NCBI GenBank assembly: GCA_937936695.1
Contig: CALHCK010000242.1
Location: 1-15,032 of the forward strand
Direction: 5' to 3'
Source: an uncultured Polaribacter sp.
GTDB taxonomy: Bacteria; Bacteroidota; Bacteroidia; Flavobacteriales; Flavobacteriaceae
Length of the DNA: 15,032 nucleotides
Shown: positions 5,989 to 14,700 of the stretch, piece after piece
Layout: each line of letters begins with the position of its first letter
Numbering within the stretch: position 1 is the first letter of the stretch
Notes under the pieces: model-generated
Seen by the model: only the letters and a program-made list of their open reading frames with translations
What the model was told of the DNA's origin: nothing
The model's database searches: none
Made by a program: the position numbers and the translations under genes

Positions 5989-8874
5989 TTATTTAAGTCT
6001 CTTTTTTACAGCTACTTCTTTGTAAGCTTCAATTACATCTCCTTCTTCTATGTCGTTATAATTCTTAATTTGTAATCCACAATCATAACCTTTTGTTACT
6101 TCTTTAACATCGTCTTTAAAACGTTTTAAAGAGGCTAGCAATCCATCATGAACAACAATACCATCTCTAATAATTCTGATTTTAGAATCTCTAAATATTT
6201 TACCTGTCATTACCATACATCCTGCAATGTTACCAACTTTAGAGATTTTGTATACTTCTCTAATCTCAACATTACCTGTAACCTCTTCTTTCATCTCTGG
6301 AGATAACATTCCCTCCATCGCGTCTTTAAGGTCATTAATTGCATCGTAAATAATAGAGTATGTTCTAATATCAACTTCTTCTTTATCTGCTACAGTTCTT
6401 GCATTACCCTGAGGTCTTACATTAAATCCAACTATAATTGCATCTGAAGCTGTTGCTAATAATACATCACTTTCAGTAATTGCTCCTACTCCTTTGTGTA
6501 AAATATTTACTTGAATTTCTTCAGTAGATAATTTTTGGAAAGAGTTTGTTAATGCTTCTACAGAACCGTCAACATCTCCTTTTAAGATAATATTTAACTC
6601 TTTAAAGTCTCCTAAAGCAATTCTACGTCCAATCTCATCTAACGTTAATGTTTTCTGAGTTCTAACAGATTGCTCTCTTTGTAATTGAGAACGTTTTGTT
6701 GCTATTTGTTTAGCTTCTCTTTCATCATCAAATACAACAAACTTATCACCTGCTTGTGGCGCACCGTCTAAACCAAGAATAGATACTGGTGTTGATGGCG
6801 TTGCAACTTTAAGTTTTTTACCTTTATCATCAAACATAGCTTTTACTTTTCCACTGTTTTTACCAGCTAAAATATAATCACCTATTTTTAATGTTCCTGC
6901 TTGTACTAAGATAGTTGTTACATATCCTCTACCTTTATCTAATTGTGCTTCTACAACTGCACCAACTGCATTTTTATTAGGATTTGCTTTTAATTCTAAA
7001 ATCTCAGCTTCTAATAAAACTTTTTCTAGTAACTCTTCTACACCCTGACCTGTTTTAGCTGAAATATCTTGAGATTGAATATTTCCTCCCCATTCTTCAA
7101 TCAATAAATTCATTGAAGATAATTGAGTTTTAACATTATCAGGATTCGCGTTAGGCTTATCTATCTTATTAATTGCAAAAATAATAGGTACTCCAGCTGC
7201 CTGAGCATGAGATATTGCTTCTTTAGTTTGTGGCATTACATCATCATCTGCTGCTGCAACAATAATAACTAAATCTGTTACCTGAGCTCCACGTGCACGC
7301 ATTGCTGTAAAGGCTTCGTGACCTGGTGTATCTAAGAATGCAATTTTTTCATTTCCTACATTTACAGAATAAGCACCAATATGCTGTGTGATACCTCCGC
7401 TTTCTCCGTCTACAATATTTGCTTTTCTAATATAATCTAGTAAAGATGTTTTACCATGATCTACGTGCCCCATTACCGTAATAATTGGTGCTCTTTTTTC
7501 TAAATCTTCTGGTTTATCTTCTACCTCTTCTATAGCTTCTTCTACTTCAGCTCCAACAAACTCTACTTGGTAATTAAATTCTTCAGCAACAATAACTAAT
7601 GTTTCTGCATCTAAACGCTGATTCATTGTTACCATCATTCCTAAAGACATACAAGCAGATATAATGTTTGTAACAGGAACCTCCATCATTGTAGCAACTT
7701 CACTTACTGTAACAAATTCTGTTACTTTCAAGATTTTGTTATCTAATGCCTGTGCTTCCTGTTCTGCTTCTGTTTGCTCTCTGTGAGCATCTCTTTTGCT
7801 TCTACGATATTTAGCACCTTTTCCTTTAGAAGATTTACCTTGAAGTTTTTCTAAAGTTTCTCTTACTTGCTTTTGAATTTCTGCTTCTGTAGGCTCTTCT
7901 TTCTTTACAGGTGCAGGTCTTTGGTTACCTCTACCTTTAAATCCGCCTCTGTTATTACCTTGACCACCTCTGTTATTACCTCCTCTATTATTAGAAGTGT
8001 TATTAGCACCAGGTTTAGCAATACGTTTACGTTTTTTCTTTGGATCAGAATTTGCGTCTTTCTTAGCTTCTGGCTTTTTCTTTTTAGGTCTTTCAAATTG
8101 TTTTAAATCAATTTTCTTACCTGTAAAGTTAGGTCCGTCTAATTTTTTATATTGCGTTTTTATAGATTCTGCATTTTCAGCAGTAATCTCAACAGGTTTT
8201 TCTTCTGATTTAGAAGCCTCTTTTGTTGCTTTTGGTTTATCTACTACTTTAGATACTTCTTTTTCAATATCAGAAATAGTTTTTATCACCTTTGGCTTTT
8301 GCATTTTTGGTGCTGCAGCTTTAACAACTTCAACTTTTGCAGGTGCATCTTTAACCTCTTCAACCTTTGGCTCTTCAGCTTTAACAAAAGTATCTGTTTC
8401 TGCAGGCGCTTCCTTAACCACTTCTTTTGTATCTTCAGAAGAAACTTCTTCTTTAGCTACTTCTTCAGTAATTGTTTCTTTAGGTGCTTCAACCTTATTA
8501 GCAGGCTTTTTACCAACAGCATCAATATCAATCTTACCAACTGGTTTAACTGCTAATTTATCTGCCTTGGCTTTTAACACTTCTGCTTTTTTAACCTCTT
8601 CAGCTTTCTTCTTTTCTAATTTGGCTTCATGCTCTAAACGGATAGCTTCTTTCTCTTTTCGTTTTTCTTCTCCGACTTCTTTAGATGCTGCCTTTTTGTT
8701 TGCATCAGTTTCAAAGCCATCTAGTAAAACTTGATAGACGTCTCCTGTTATTTTAGTGGTAGGTCTCGCTTCAATTTCGTGACCTTTATCCGCTAAATAT
8801 TCGACAGCTCTATCAAGAGAAATATTTAACTCTCTTAAAACTTTATTAAGCCTCATTGTTTTGCCTACAGACAT
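5989..8874 (-). CDS. infB: Translation initiation factor IF-2
   Basis: GTPase that places initiator fMet-tRNA on the 30S subunit and promotes 50S joining; 961 aa, full length. The N-terminus has the small IF2N helical domain (RLNKVLRELNISLDRAVEYL, about 8-27). A long, low-complexity Lys/Glu/Ala/Val linker (about 60-290) follows, then a basic segment and an RGG-rich stretch (297-316), and a second IF2N-like segment around 390-445. The G domain has all G motifs: G1 GHVDHGKT at 469-476, G2 GGITQH, G3 DTPGH at 515-519, G4 NKID at 569-572, G5 SAK. Domains II-IV follow to the C-terminus. Start at 8874 keeps MSVGKTMRLNKVL, similar to flavobacterial homologues; M7 is a possible but less likely start. 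It is the last gene of rimP-nusA-infB, 60 bp after nusA, and ends at a strong terminator. Confidence 0.98.
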   Translation of the reverse strand: MSVGKTMRLNKVLRELNISLDRAVEYLADKGHEIEARPTTKITGDVYQVLLDGFETDANKKAASKEVGEEKRKEKEAIRLEHEAKLEKKKAEEVKKAEVLKAKADKLAVKPVGKIDIDAVGKKPANKVEAPKETITEEVAKEEVSSEDTKEVVKEAPAETDTFVKAEEPKVEEVKDAPAKVEVVKAAAPKMQKPKVIKTISDIEKEVSKVVDKPKATKEASKSEEKPVEITAENAESIKTQYKKLDGPNFTGKKIDLKQFERPKKKKPEAKKDANSDPKKKRKRIAKPGANNTSNNRGGNNRGGQGNNRGGFKGRGNQRPAPVKKEEPTEAEIQKQVRETLEKLQGKSSKGKGAKYRRSKRDAHREQTEAEQEAQALDNKILKVTEFVTVSEVATMMEVPVTNIISACMSLGMMVTMNQRLDAETLVIVAEEFNYQVEFVGAEVEEAIEEVEDKPEDLEKRAPIITVMGHVDHGKTSLLDYIRKANIVDGESGGITQHIGAYSVNVGNEKIAFLDTPGHEAFTAMRARGAQVTDLVIIVAAADDDVMPQTKEAISHAQAAGVPIIFAINKIDKPNANPDNVKTQLSSMNLLIEEWGGNIQSQDISAKTGQGVEELLEKVLLEAEILELKANPNKNAVGAVVEAQLDKGRGYVTTILVQAGTLKIGDYILAGKNSGKVKAMFDDKGKKLKVATPSTPVSILGLDGAPQAGDKFVVFDDEREAKQIATKRSQLQREQSVRTQKTLTLDEIGRRIALGDFKELNIILKGDVDGSVEALTNSFQKLSTEEIQVNILHKGVGAITESDVLLATASDAIIVGFNVRPQGNARTVADKEEVDIRTYSIIYDAINDLKDAMEGMLSPEMKEEVTGNVEIREVYKISKVGNIAGCMVMTGKIFRDSKIRIIRDGIVVHDGLLASLKRFKDDVKEVTKGYDCGLQIKNYNDIEEGDVIEAYKEVAVKKRLK
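7925..7986 (-). repeat. RGG-rich repeat segment inside infB
   Basis: Codons 297-316 of IF2 encode three RGG units separated by Asn/Gln/Gly (RGGNN, RGGQGNN, RGGFKGRG). The DNA shows the matching short imperfect repeat of about 15-18 bp. It lies at the end of the variable N-terminal linker, just after a KKKRKR-type basic cluster. Confidence 0.8.
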
Positions 8875-8934
8875 ATATTCTTTTTAACTTTATTTTTGTA
8901 AAAATATACTTTTTACTTTACTTCTATACTATAA

Positions 8935-10191
8935 TTAGTCTTCGAATTCTTCTTTAAGAATTCTCTGAACATCTACAATTGTTTCTTCTTCTAGATCTGT
9001 TCTTTTCACTAACTCTGCAACAGTTGTTTCTAACACGCTTCTTGCAGTATCTAAACCTATCTTTTTGAATTCAGCAATTACCCAGTCTTCTATTTCATCA
9101 ATAAATTCTGTTAACTCTACATCTTCTTCTTCTAAACCTTCTCTTTGAACGTCTATTTCATAACCAGTTAACTCACTTGCTAAACGAATATTAACACCGC
9201 CTCTACCAATTGCTTTAGAAACTTCTTCTGGTTTTAATAAAACGCTTACACGTCCTTTCTTACCATTTTTCTCTTCTTCATATACTTCAATTTCCATAGA
9301 GGTAACCTTTGCAGGACTCAATGCTCTTGAAATAAACAATTGTTCGTTTTTAGTGTAATTAATTACATCTATGTTTTCGTTTCCTAATTCACGTACAATA
9401 CCATGAATTCTAGAACCTTTAACACCAACACAAGCTCCTACCGGATCTATTCTATCATCATAAGAATCTACAGCTACTTTAGCTTTTTCTCCTGGTATTC
9501 TTGCAACGCCTTCTACAGTAATTAAACCATCAAAAACTTCTGGAATCTCTTGTTCAAATAATTTTGTTAAAAATGCAGGTGATGTTCTTGATAAAATAAT
9601 AGCAGGTTTATTACCTCTTAATTCTACCGCTTTAATAACACCTCTTACAGAATCTCCTTTTCTAAAAAAGTCTGATCTAATTTGTTCACTTTTTGGTAAT
9701 ACAATTTCATTACCATCATCATCTAACAAAATAATTGCATTATGACGAATATGGTGTACTTCTGCACTATATAAATCTCCTTCTAAATCTTTAAATTGTT
9801 TAAAGATATTTGTACTATCGTGCTCGTAAATCTTAGAAATTAAGTTTTGACGTAAAGCTAAAATAGCTCTTCTTCCTAAATCTATTAATTTAACTTCTTC
9901 AGAAACATCTTCACCTATCTCAAAATCTGGTTCTATTAACCTAGCTTCTGCCAACTCTATTTCTTCGTTATCATCTTCAGAAAAACCATCTGCAACTACT
10001 ACTCTATTTCTCCAAATTTCTAAATCTCCTTTATCTGGGTTAATAATAATATCAAAATTATCATCAGATCCAAACTTACGTTTTAAGGCAGCTCTAAAAA
10101 CTTCTTCTAATATAGACATTAGTGTTACTCTATCTATACTTTTAATATCTTTAAACTCTGAAAACGAATCTATTAATGCTATATTCTCCAT
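8935..10191 (-). CDS. nusA: Transcription termination/antitermination factor NusA
   Basis: RNA polymerase-binding factor that modulates pausing, intrinsic termination and antitermination, acting in the cytoplasm; 418 aa. The N-terminal RNA-polymerase-binding domain (about 1-125) is followed by an S1 RNA-binding domain (about 135-202). KH1 has the loop GVKGSR at 256-261, in the DRIDPVGACVG context typical of NusA. KH2 has the loop IGRGG at 328-332. The E. coli protein (495 aa) carries two C-terminal acidic repeat domains; here only a short helical tail (about 350-418, ending in ILKEEFED) remains, which could form at most one such unit. It lies 12 bp after rimP and 60 bp before infB, in the order conserved across bacteria. 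NusA is known to influence expression of its own operon in E. coli, which is relevant to the hairpin in this operon's leader. Confidence 0.97.
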   Translation of the reverse strand: MENIALIDSFSEFKDIKSIDRVTLMSILEEVFRAALKRKFGSDDNFDIIINPDKGDLEIWRNRVVVADGFSEDDNEEIELAEARLIEPDFEIGEDVSEEVKLIDLGRRAILALRQNLISKIYEHDSTNIFKQFKDLEGDLYSAEVHHIRHNAIILLDDDGNEIVLPKSEQIRSDFFRKGDSVRGVIKAVELRGNKPAIILSRTSPAFLTKLFEQEIPEVFDGLITVEGVARIPGEKAKVAVDSYDDRIDPVGACVGVKGSRIHGIVRELGNENIDVINYTKNEQLFISRALSPAKVTSMEIEVYEEEKNGKKGRVSVLLKPEEVSKAIGRGGVNIRLASELTGYEIDVQREGLEEEDVELTEFIDEIEDWVIAEFKKIGLDTARSVLETTVAELVKRTDLEEETIVDVQRILKEEFED

Positions 10192-10203
10192 TACATTTTT
10201 TGC

Positions 10204-10665
10204 TTAAAATACAATCTTCACTTTTGCTTCTTTAATCTCATTGTAGGTAATTGTTACTGCTTTTTGTACAGTAACTTTACCTTTACCAATAGGTTTAGGC
10301 TCTCTTGCTTTCCAATTTAAGACAATTTTATCATCATCAGCTTCTACTAAAGTCCCTTCAAAATCTTGTTCAGATGTTTTTACTTTAAGTATTCTGTTAA
10401 TATTTTTTATGTATTGTCTTTTTTGTGTTAAAGGATGTGCAATATCTGGTGTAGTAACCTCTAAAGAAAAATCTTCTTCTTCTCTATCTAAGTTATGTTC
10501 TACATTTCTACTAATTCTAATGCACTCACTTAATGGAACTCCATTATCGCCATCTACAGTAATCTTAATTTTATTGCCTTCAGAGATAAAAAAATCTATT
10601 AAAAATAACGATTTATTTAAATCTAGTGCCTCGTCTATTAAGTCTTTTATTTTTGTTTTGTCCAT
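10204..10665 (-). CDS. rimP: Ribosome maturation factor RimP
   Basis: Cytoplasmic factor needed for late assembly of the 30S ribosomal subunit; 153 aa, the normal family length. The N-terminal alpha/beta domain covers about 1-80. It contains IKITVDGDNGVPLSECIRIS near 33-52 and the family signature region LEVTTPDIAHPL at 68-79 (EVSSPG-xxRPL in many other phyla). The C-terminal SH3-like beta barrel (about 85-153) starts with the R-x-LKV strand. The start ATG at 10665 has no Shine-Dalgarno-like sequence. It is the first gene of rimP-nusA-infB and is transcribed from a consensus promoter about 80 bp upstream through a leader that contains a hairpin. Confidence 0.95.
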   Translation of the reverse strand: MDKTKIKDLIDEALDLNKSLFLIDFFISEGNKIKITVDGDNGVPLSECIRISRNVEHNLDREEEDFSLEVTTPDIAHPLTQKRQYIKNINRILKVKTSEQDFEGTLVEADDDKIVLNWKAREPKPIGKGKVTVQKAVTITYNEIKEAKVKIVF

Positions 10666-10693
10666 TGTAAACCTTAAAATAAAATATAAAAAG

Positions 10694-10712
10694 AGGGGAC
10701 TTTAAGTCCCCT
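10694..10712 (-). terminator. Terminator-like hairpin in the rimP-nusA-infB leader (possible attenuator)
   Basis: On the minus strand AGGGGAC (10712-10706) pairs with GTCCCCT (10700-10694) across the five-base loop TTAAA. Directly after it come C and five T, then ATA and more T-rich sequence, the form of an intrinsic terminator. It lies between the promoter (-7 box at 10742-10749) and the rimP start (10665), so it would be in the 5' leader of its own operon. On the plus strand the flanking tract is weaker and no upstream plus-strand gene would need it. Confidence 0.7.
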
Positions 10713-10716
10713 TCAT
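10702..10716 (-). other. Four-codon leader reading frame overlapping the hairpin
   Basis: In the rimP leader, ATG at 10716 begins ATG-AAG-GGG-ACT-TAA (Met-Lys-Gly-Thr-stop). The codons cover the 5' arm of the leader hairpin and the stop falls in its loop. A purine-rich AGAAAAGAGA precedes it. It may be chance, since five-codon frames are common; the placement is what makes it worth recording. Confidence 0.3.
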
Positions 10717-10741
10717 TCTCTTTTCTATTATATTTTCGAGG

Positions 10742-10772
10742 CAAATATACTAAATGTTTGGGATTTACCAAA
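10742..10772 (-). promoter_or_regulatory. Consensus Bacteroidota promoter of the rimP-nusA-infB operon
   Basis: On the minus strand a -33 TTTG (10772-10769) is followed after exactly 19 bp by TATATTTG (10749-10742), which matches TTTG-N19-TAnnTTTG at every fixed position. Transcription should start at about 10735-10738, giving a leader of about 70 nt before rimP. Confidence 0.85.
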
Positions 10773-10840
10773 CTAAACTTTTATTCAAATAATTTTTCGT
10801 AACTTATAATAGCTTAATATTCACCTTAAAATCTTAAATT

Positions 10841-11668
10841 ATGAAAAACATATTAGTACCTATCGACTTTTCTGAGACTTCTAAATTTGCAGCAAAATAT
10901 GCTTTAGAAATAGCCAAAATAACCAATGCTAAAATAGCTCTTATTCATCTTATAGAAATTCCTAAAGGAATTATAGACATGGGAGCCAGTAGTAAATTTA
11001 GTATTCCAGAAAGCATGCTTTATTTAAGAAAGGTTAAAGAAAAAATACTGCATTTTAAAAAAGAAGTTTTTAGCAAAAACACAAAAGTAAATTATTACAT
11101 AAAACTAAATACTCCTGCTAAAGGCATTTTAAAGCAAGCAGAAAAAATGAATTCAGACTTAATTGTAATGGGCTACAAAGGGCATTCTGATTTTGAAGAA
11201 TTAATTATTGGCTCTAATACAGAAAAGGTAGTTAGAAGTGCAAAACAACCTGTAATAGTTATTAAAAAAGATTTTGAAAAATTTAATCTGAAAAATATTG
11301 TCTTTGCGTCTGACTTTACCGAAGAGAACAAAGAGGTCTTTAAAAAATTTATAAATTTTGCCAATATATTTAACAGTAAAATACATTTATTAAAAGTAAA
11401 TACTCCTGCTAATTTTAAGAAAACTTTTGATACTGAAAATCTAATTACAGCGTTTGCTTCAAAATTTCAACTTAAAAACTTTAATATTAAAATTTATAAT
11501 GATGCTACCGTAGAAAAAGGAATTCTTAATTTTTCTTCTGAAATTAATGCCGATTTAATAGGCTTAAGTACACACGGAAGAAGTGGTTTAGCTCATTTAT
11601 TTGCAGGTAGCATTGTAAAAAAACTAACAAAAAGTGCATTAAAACCAATGCTTACAGTTAAAATATAA
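10841..11668 (+). CDS. Universal stress protein, tandem UspA domains
   Basis: Cytoplasmic stress-associated nucleotide-binding protein of 275 aa made of two UspA folds in tandem. Domain 1 (about 1-141) starts KNILVPIDFSE with the conserved D9 and ends with the ATP-binding pattern G111-x2-G114-x9-G124-S125. Domain 2 (about 151-275) starts KNIVFASDFTE and has S243-x2-G246-x9-G256-S257. The first glycine of the motif is thus serine in domain 2, so ATP binding may be weaker or absent there. The internal similarity and length fit the two-domain UspA proteins common in Bacteroidota. It is divergent from rimP; the 175-bp region between them has no clear consensus promoter on this strand. The next gene starts 84 bp downstream and seems to have its own -7 box. 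The physiological signal cannot be read from sequence. Confidence 0.94.
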   Translation: MKNILVPIDFSETSKFAAKYALEIAKITNAKIALIHLIEIPKGIIDMGASSKFSIPESMLYLRKVKEKILHFKKEVFSKNTKVNYYIKLNTPAKGILKQAEKMNSDLIVMGYKGHSDFEELIIGSNTEKVVRSAKQPVIVIKKDFEKFNLKNIVFASDFTEENKEVFKKFINFANIFNSKIHLLKVNTPANFKKTFDTENLITAFASKFQLKNFNIKIYNDATVEKGILNFSSEINADLIGLSTHGRSGLAHLFAGSIVKKLTKSALKPMLTVKI

Positions 11669-11673
11669 ACTAC

Positions 11674-11721
11674 AAGCCTTTTAAACCTTTAGAATTATTA
11701 ACAATAATTTTTAAATGGCTT
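11674..11721. repeat. Imperfect inverted repeat between the stress-protein gene and the giant surface-protein gene
   Basis: AAGCCTTTTAAA (11674-11685) and TTTAAATGGCTT (11710-11721) are complementary in 11 of 12 positions around a 24-nt AT-rich spacer. The right arm overlaps the first base of the putative -7 box at 11721. It could be an operator or a poor terminator for the upstream gene; there is no T tract directly after the stem. Confidence 0.45.
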
Positions 11722-11728
11722 ATATTTG
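11721..11728 (+). promoter_or_regulatory. Probable -7 box of the giant surface-protein gene (TATATTTG)
   Basis: TATATTTG matches TAnnTTTG exactly and is identical to the -7 box of the rimP operon. It ends 24 bp before the ATG at 11753, giving a leader of about 18 nt. No clear TTTG is found at the -33 spacing. Confidence 0.55.
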
Positions 11729-11752
11729 TTATACTAACCAATTTTATGTAAA

Positions 11753-14700
11753 ATGAAAAAAAACAGATTAATAAATTACACATTAATTTTTGTAATTTTT
11801 AACGTTTTCCTTTTTAATGCACAAACCCCTGGTGTTATTGTTGAAGGACTCCCTAATGCGGTCTTAGACCCTAATGGAGATGGGTATGTATCTTTACCAC
11901 CTTCTCAAACACCTAGTCAATTTACAAATATTGGTTTTCCGGATAATATATTACCTACAGATGTTTTTGATGTTTTGTACAGTGAAATTGCTTATGTAGG
12001 TATACCAGAAATTACTTCTGAACCAACAGCAGACCCAAGTAAAGGAACTAGTTGTTCTTTTACTGATTTAGTACAGGACGCCAACAGTAGATCTTCTTAC
12101 TACAATACAGATGGTACAAATATGCGCTTTCGATTTCGATTAGGTGGAGCTGCTTCTAATTCTAAAGGATATTCTGTTTTAATAGATACTGATGAAAAAT
12201 TTGGCTTTACTGGTCCAAATGCAGACCCTGATGCTGTACCGGGAAACCCAGGGTTTGAAATTGAAATTGTTTTAAGAACAAATTTTGAAGTAAATGCTTA
12301 TGATGTAAATGATCCTACAAACATTATAGAGCTAGCAGCACTACCTTATACTACCCACGCTATAAAATCTTTAGCGTTAACTACTATTTGTAATGATCCT
12401 GATTATTTTTATGACTTTTATATTCCGTTTAGCAATGTTCCAGGAATAGATTCAACCACAAAATTAAGAATGGCTTCAATTACTTCTATTAATCCTAAAG
12501 GTATTATTGGTAATAATGGAACCGCAGACATTGCTGGGGTAGATGATAGTTCTAATACATCTGATAATTTATACATAGAAACAATAAACACCCAAACACC
12601 AACCAATGGAGATCCAATTGTAAGAGCTTCTTGTCCGTTTATAACTGGAGGAAACACAAACCCTGGTTCTATTATTAATGGAGACACACAAGTACAAGGT
12701 ACCTCTACAGAAGAAGATGGTACAATTATAGAAGTTTTTATCAATGGTACTACTGCGGGCACAACTACGGTAACAGGTGGTGTATGGAACAAAACTGGTT
12801 TAACTTTAAGTACAGATGATGTAATTACAGCTACAGCAACCGTACCTAGTACAGTAGCAAGTGGCCTAGAAAAAGGAACCTCTGTAGATAATTGTGATAT
12901 AGAAACTGTTTTATTAACATTTTGTACACCACTAGCTACACCTGTTTTATCATTAGTAGGTAGAGATTTAGATTTGACCTATGCAACAGGTACTCCTGCA
13001 GGATCTAGTTTTATTTTTAATTTCTTTGATTCAAATACAGGAACACAAATTACTACAATAGACGGTGTTGACGTTGTTAACTTTATTTCTTCATCGGCTA
13101 CTACAATTAGATTAGGTACTGGTAATCGAAGATTTACTGATGAAGATCTTAATTTTATTGTAAAAATAGATACAAACCCCTCAACATGTCAATCATTAGG
13201 TAGCAAACCCATTTCTACGTGTAGTACTTCAGGACCTGCATCTGCAACTCCTTTTTTAAACCCTGTAGTAATTGGAGACACTACTTTAACAGGTAATTTT
13301 GGAGGTAGCCCGCCTACAGCTGCAACATTAAGACTAATATTTAATAATACATCTACAGATATAACAACTACTACAAGTAGTAGCTCAGATACATTTTCAT
13401 TTGATATTAGTTCTCTTACACTATCAACCTCAGATGTAATAGAAGTATCTAACAGAGATTCTGGTAATATTTGTAGAAATACGCTTTCTGCAAGTATAAA
13501 CCCTACAGCTCCAATTGTTCAATCTCAAATACCAATACTTAATACAGAGTTTTGTTCGTCAGGAAACATTAATAGCGTTTCAGGAATCACTAATGAAGCA
13601 TCCGGAACGGTTACTTTATATTCTAAAGGAAGTTCAGATGTTACAACATCTGATACATTAGAAGGTACAACTACAACTATTGTTAACGGTACTTGGACAA
13701 TTACTGGTTTAAATATAGCTCCTTCAAATTACATTGCTGCCACTATACAAGCAACAGGAAAATCAGTTAGTGAAATTTCTGAAAGTGTCATAATTAATTC
13801 TAAAACAATACCAACTTCACTAACTGTAACTTCAAATCCTATAATAGAAGGAGATATTAGTATAACAGGTACAAGCTCTGGTTTACCTTCAGGTTCTACC
13901 ATACAATTATATTTAGATGATTCTTTAGTTGATGGAAAAACAGCAATAACAGACAGTGGTGGTAATTGGACAATTACCGGTTTAGATAATGGAGGTGCTT
14001 TTGATGATTTATATGTAGATGCTATAGTTACGGTTACTGCTACCTCAACAGCTTTAGGAAGTTGCGAGAGTGATCAATCTTCATCTAGAGTAGTAATTTG
14101 TAACCCACCTATTACACCAACCATAACCGCCGTTTCTACAACTCCTATTTGTGAGAATAGTATTTTTACAGTAACAGTTGTAAATGCTCAACCAGGATTA
14201 TTGTATCAACTATTAGATCAGAACAATAACAGTGTAGGTCCAAGTTTTTTAGGACCATCTATTGCTGCAGATACAACTATAGATACAGATCCAATACCTT
14301 TTGGGGTAACCTCTCTTAAAGTAATCGCTTCTAAAATTTTTGGTACTTGTACAACTGTAGAATCTAACGCAATTAGTATTACGGTAAATCCGTCACCTAC
14401 AATTACATTTACAGCAAATCCATCAGCAGTTTTTAATCTTAGTGCACAAACCGTTGATTTAGCATTTTCTGCCACAACAAACTCTCCTAATGAGTATAGA
14501 ATCGATTTTGATGATGTAGCTTTTACAGATGTACCTTACACAGCATTACCTGCATCTCCTATACAAATTACTGTTCCTGCAGGTTTAACTACAGGTGTTT
14601 ACACTGCTACAGTAACGGTAAGAGAGGCCACAAACGGATGTGAAAAAAGCTACCCTATAACCATTACCATAACAGATGCTTCTACTCCAACAATAACGCT

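Noticed and set aside
7915..8000. Short repeated units considered as a CRISPR array or minisatellite
   Set aside because: The repeats are in frame, imperfect and encode RGG motifs in IF2; there are no spacers of even length.
7997..8734. 245-codon plus-strand open frame opposite the infB N-terminus
   Set aside because: It is antisense to the low-complexity Lys/Glu/Ala linker of IF2, whose codons produce a long Ser/Thr/Phe/Leu-rich frame without stops. No domain, start context or promoter supports it.
10694..10712. The leader hairpin read as a plus-strand terminator of an upstream gene
   Set aside because: No plus-strand gene ends upstream of it (the genes on that side are all minus-strand), and the T-rich tract is better on the minus strand, inside the rimP leader.
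10666..10840. Search for a tRNA gene in front of rimP, as in E. coli where metY precedes rimP
   Set aside because: The 175-bp interval has no cloverleaf-like pairing or T-loop consensus; only the promoter and the leader hairpin are visible.
12418..12792. 124-codon minus-strand open frame rich in Val/Pro/Ile
   Set aside because: It is the complement of Thr/Gly/Asn-rich repeats of the giant plus-strand gene, with the composition expected of such a shadow. The same applies to 14218-14475.
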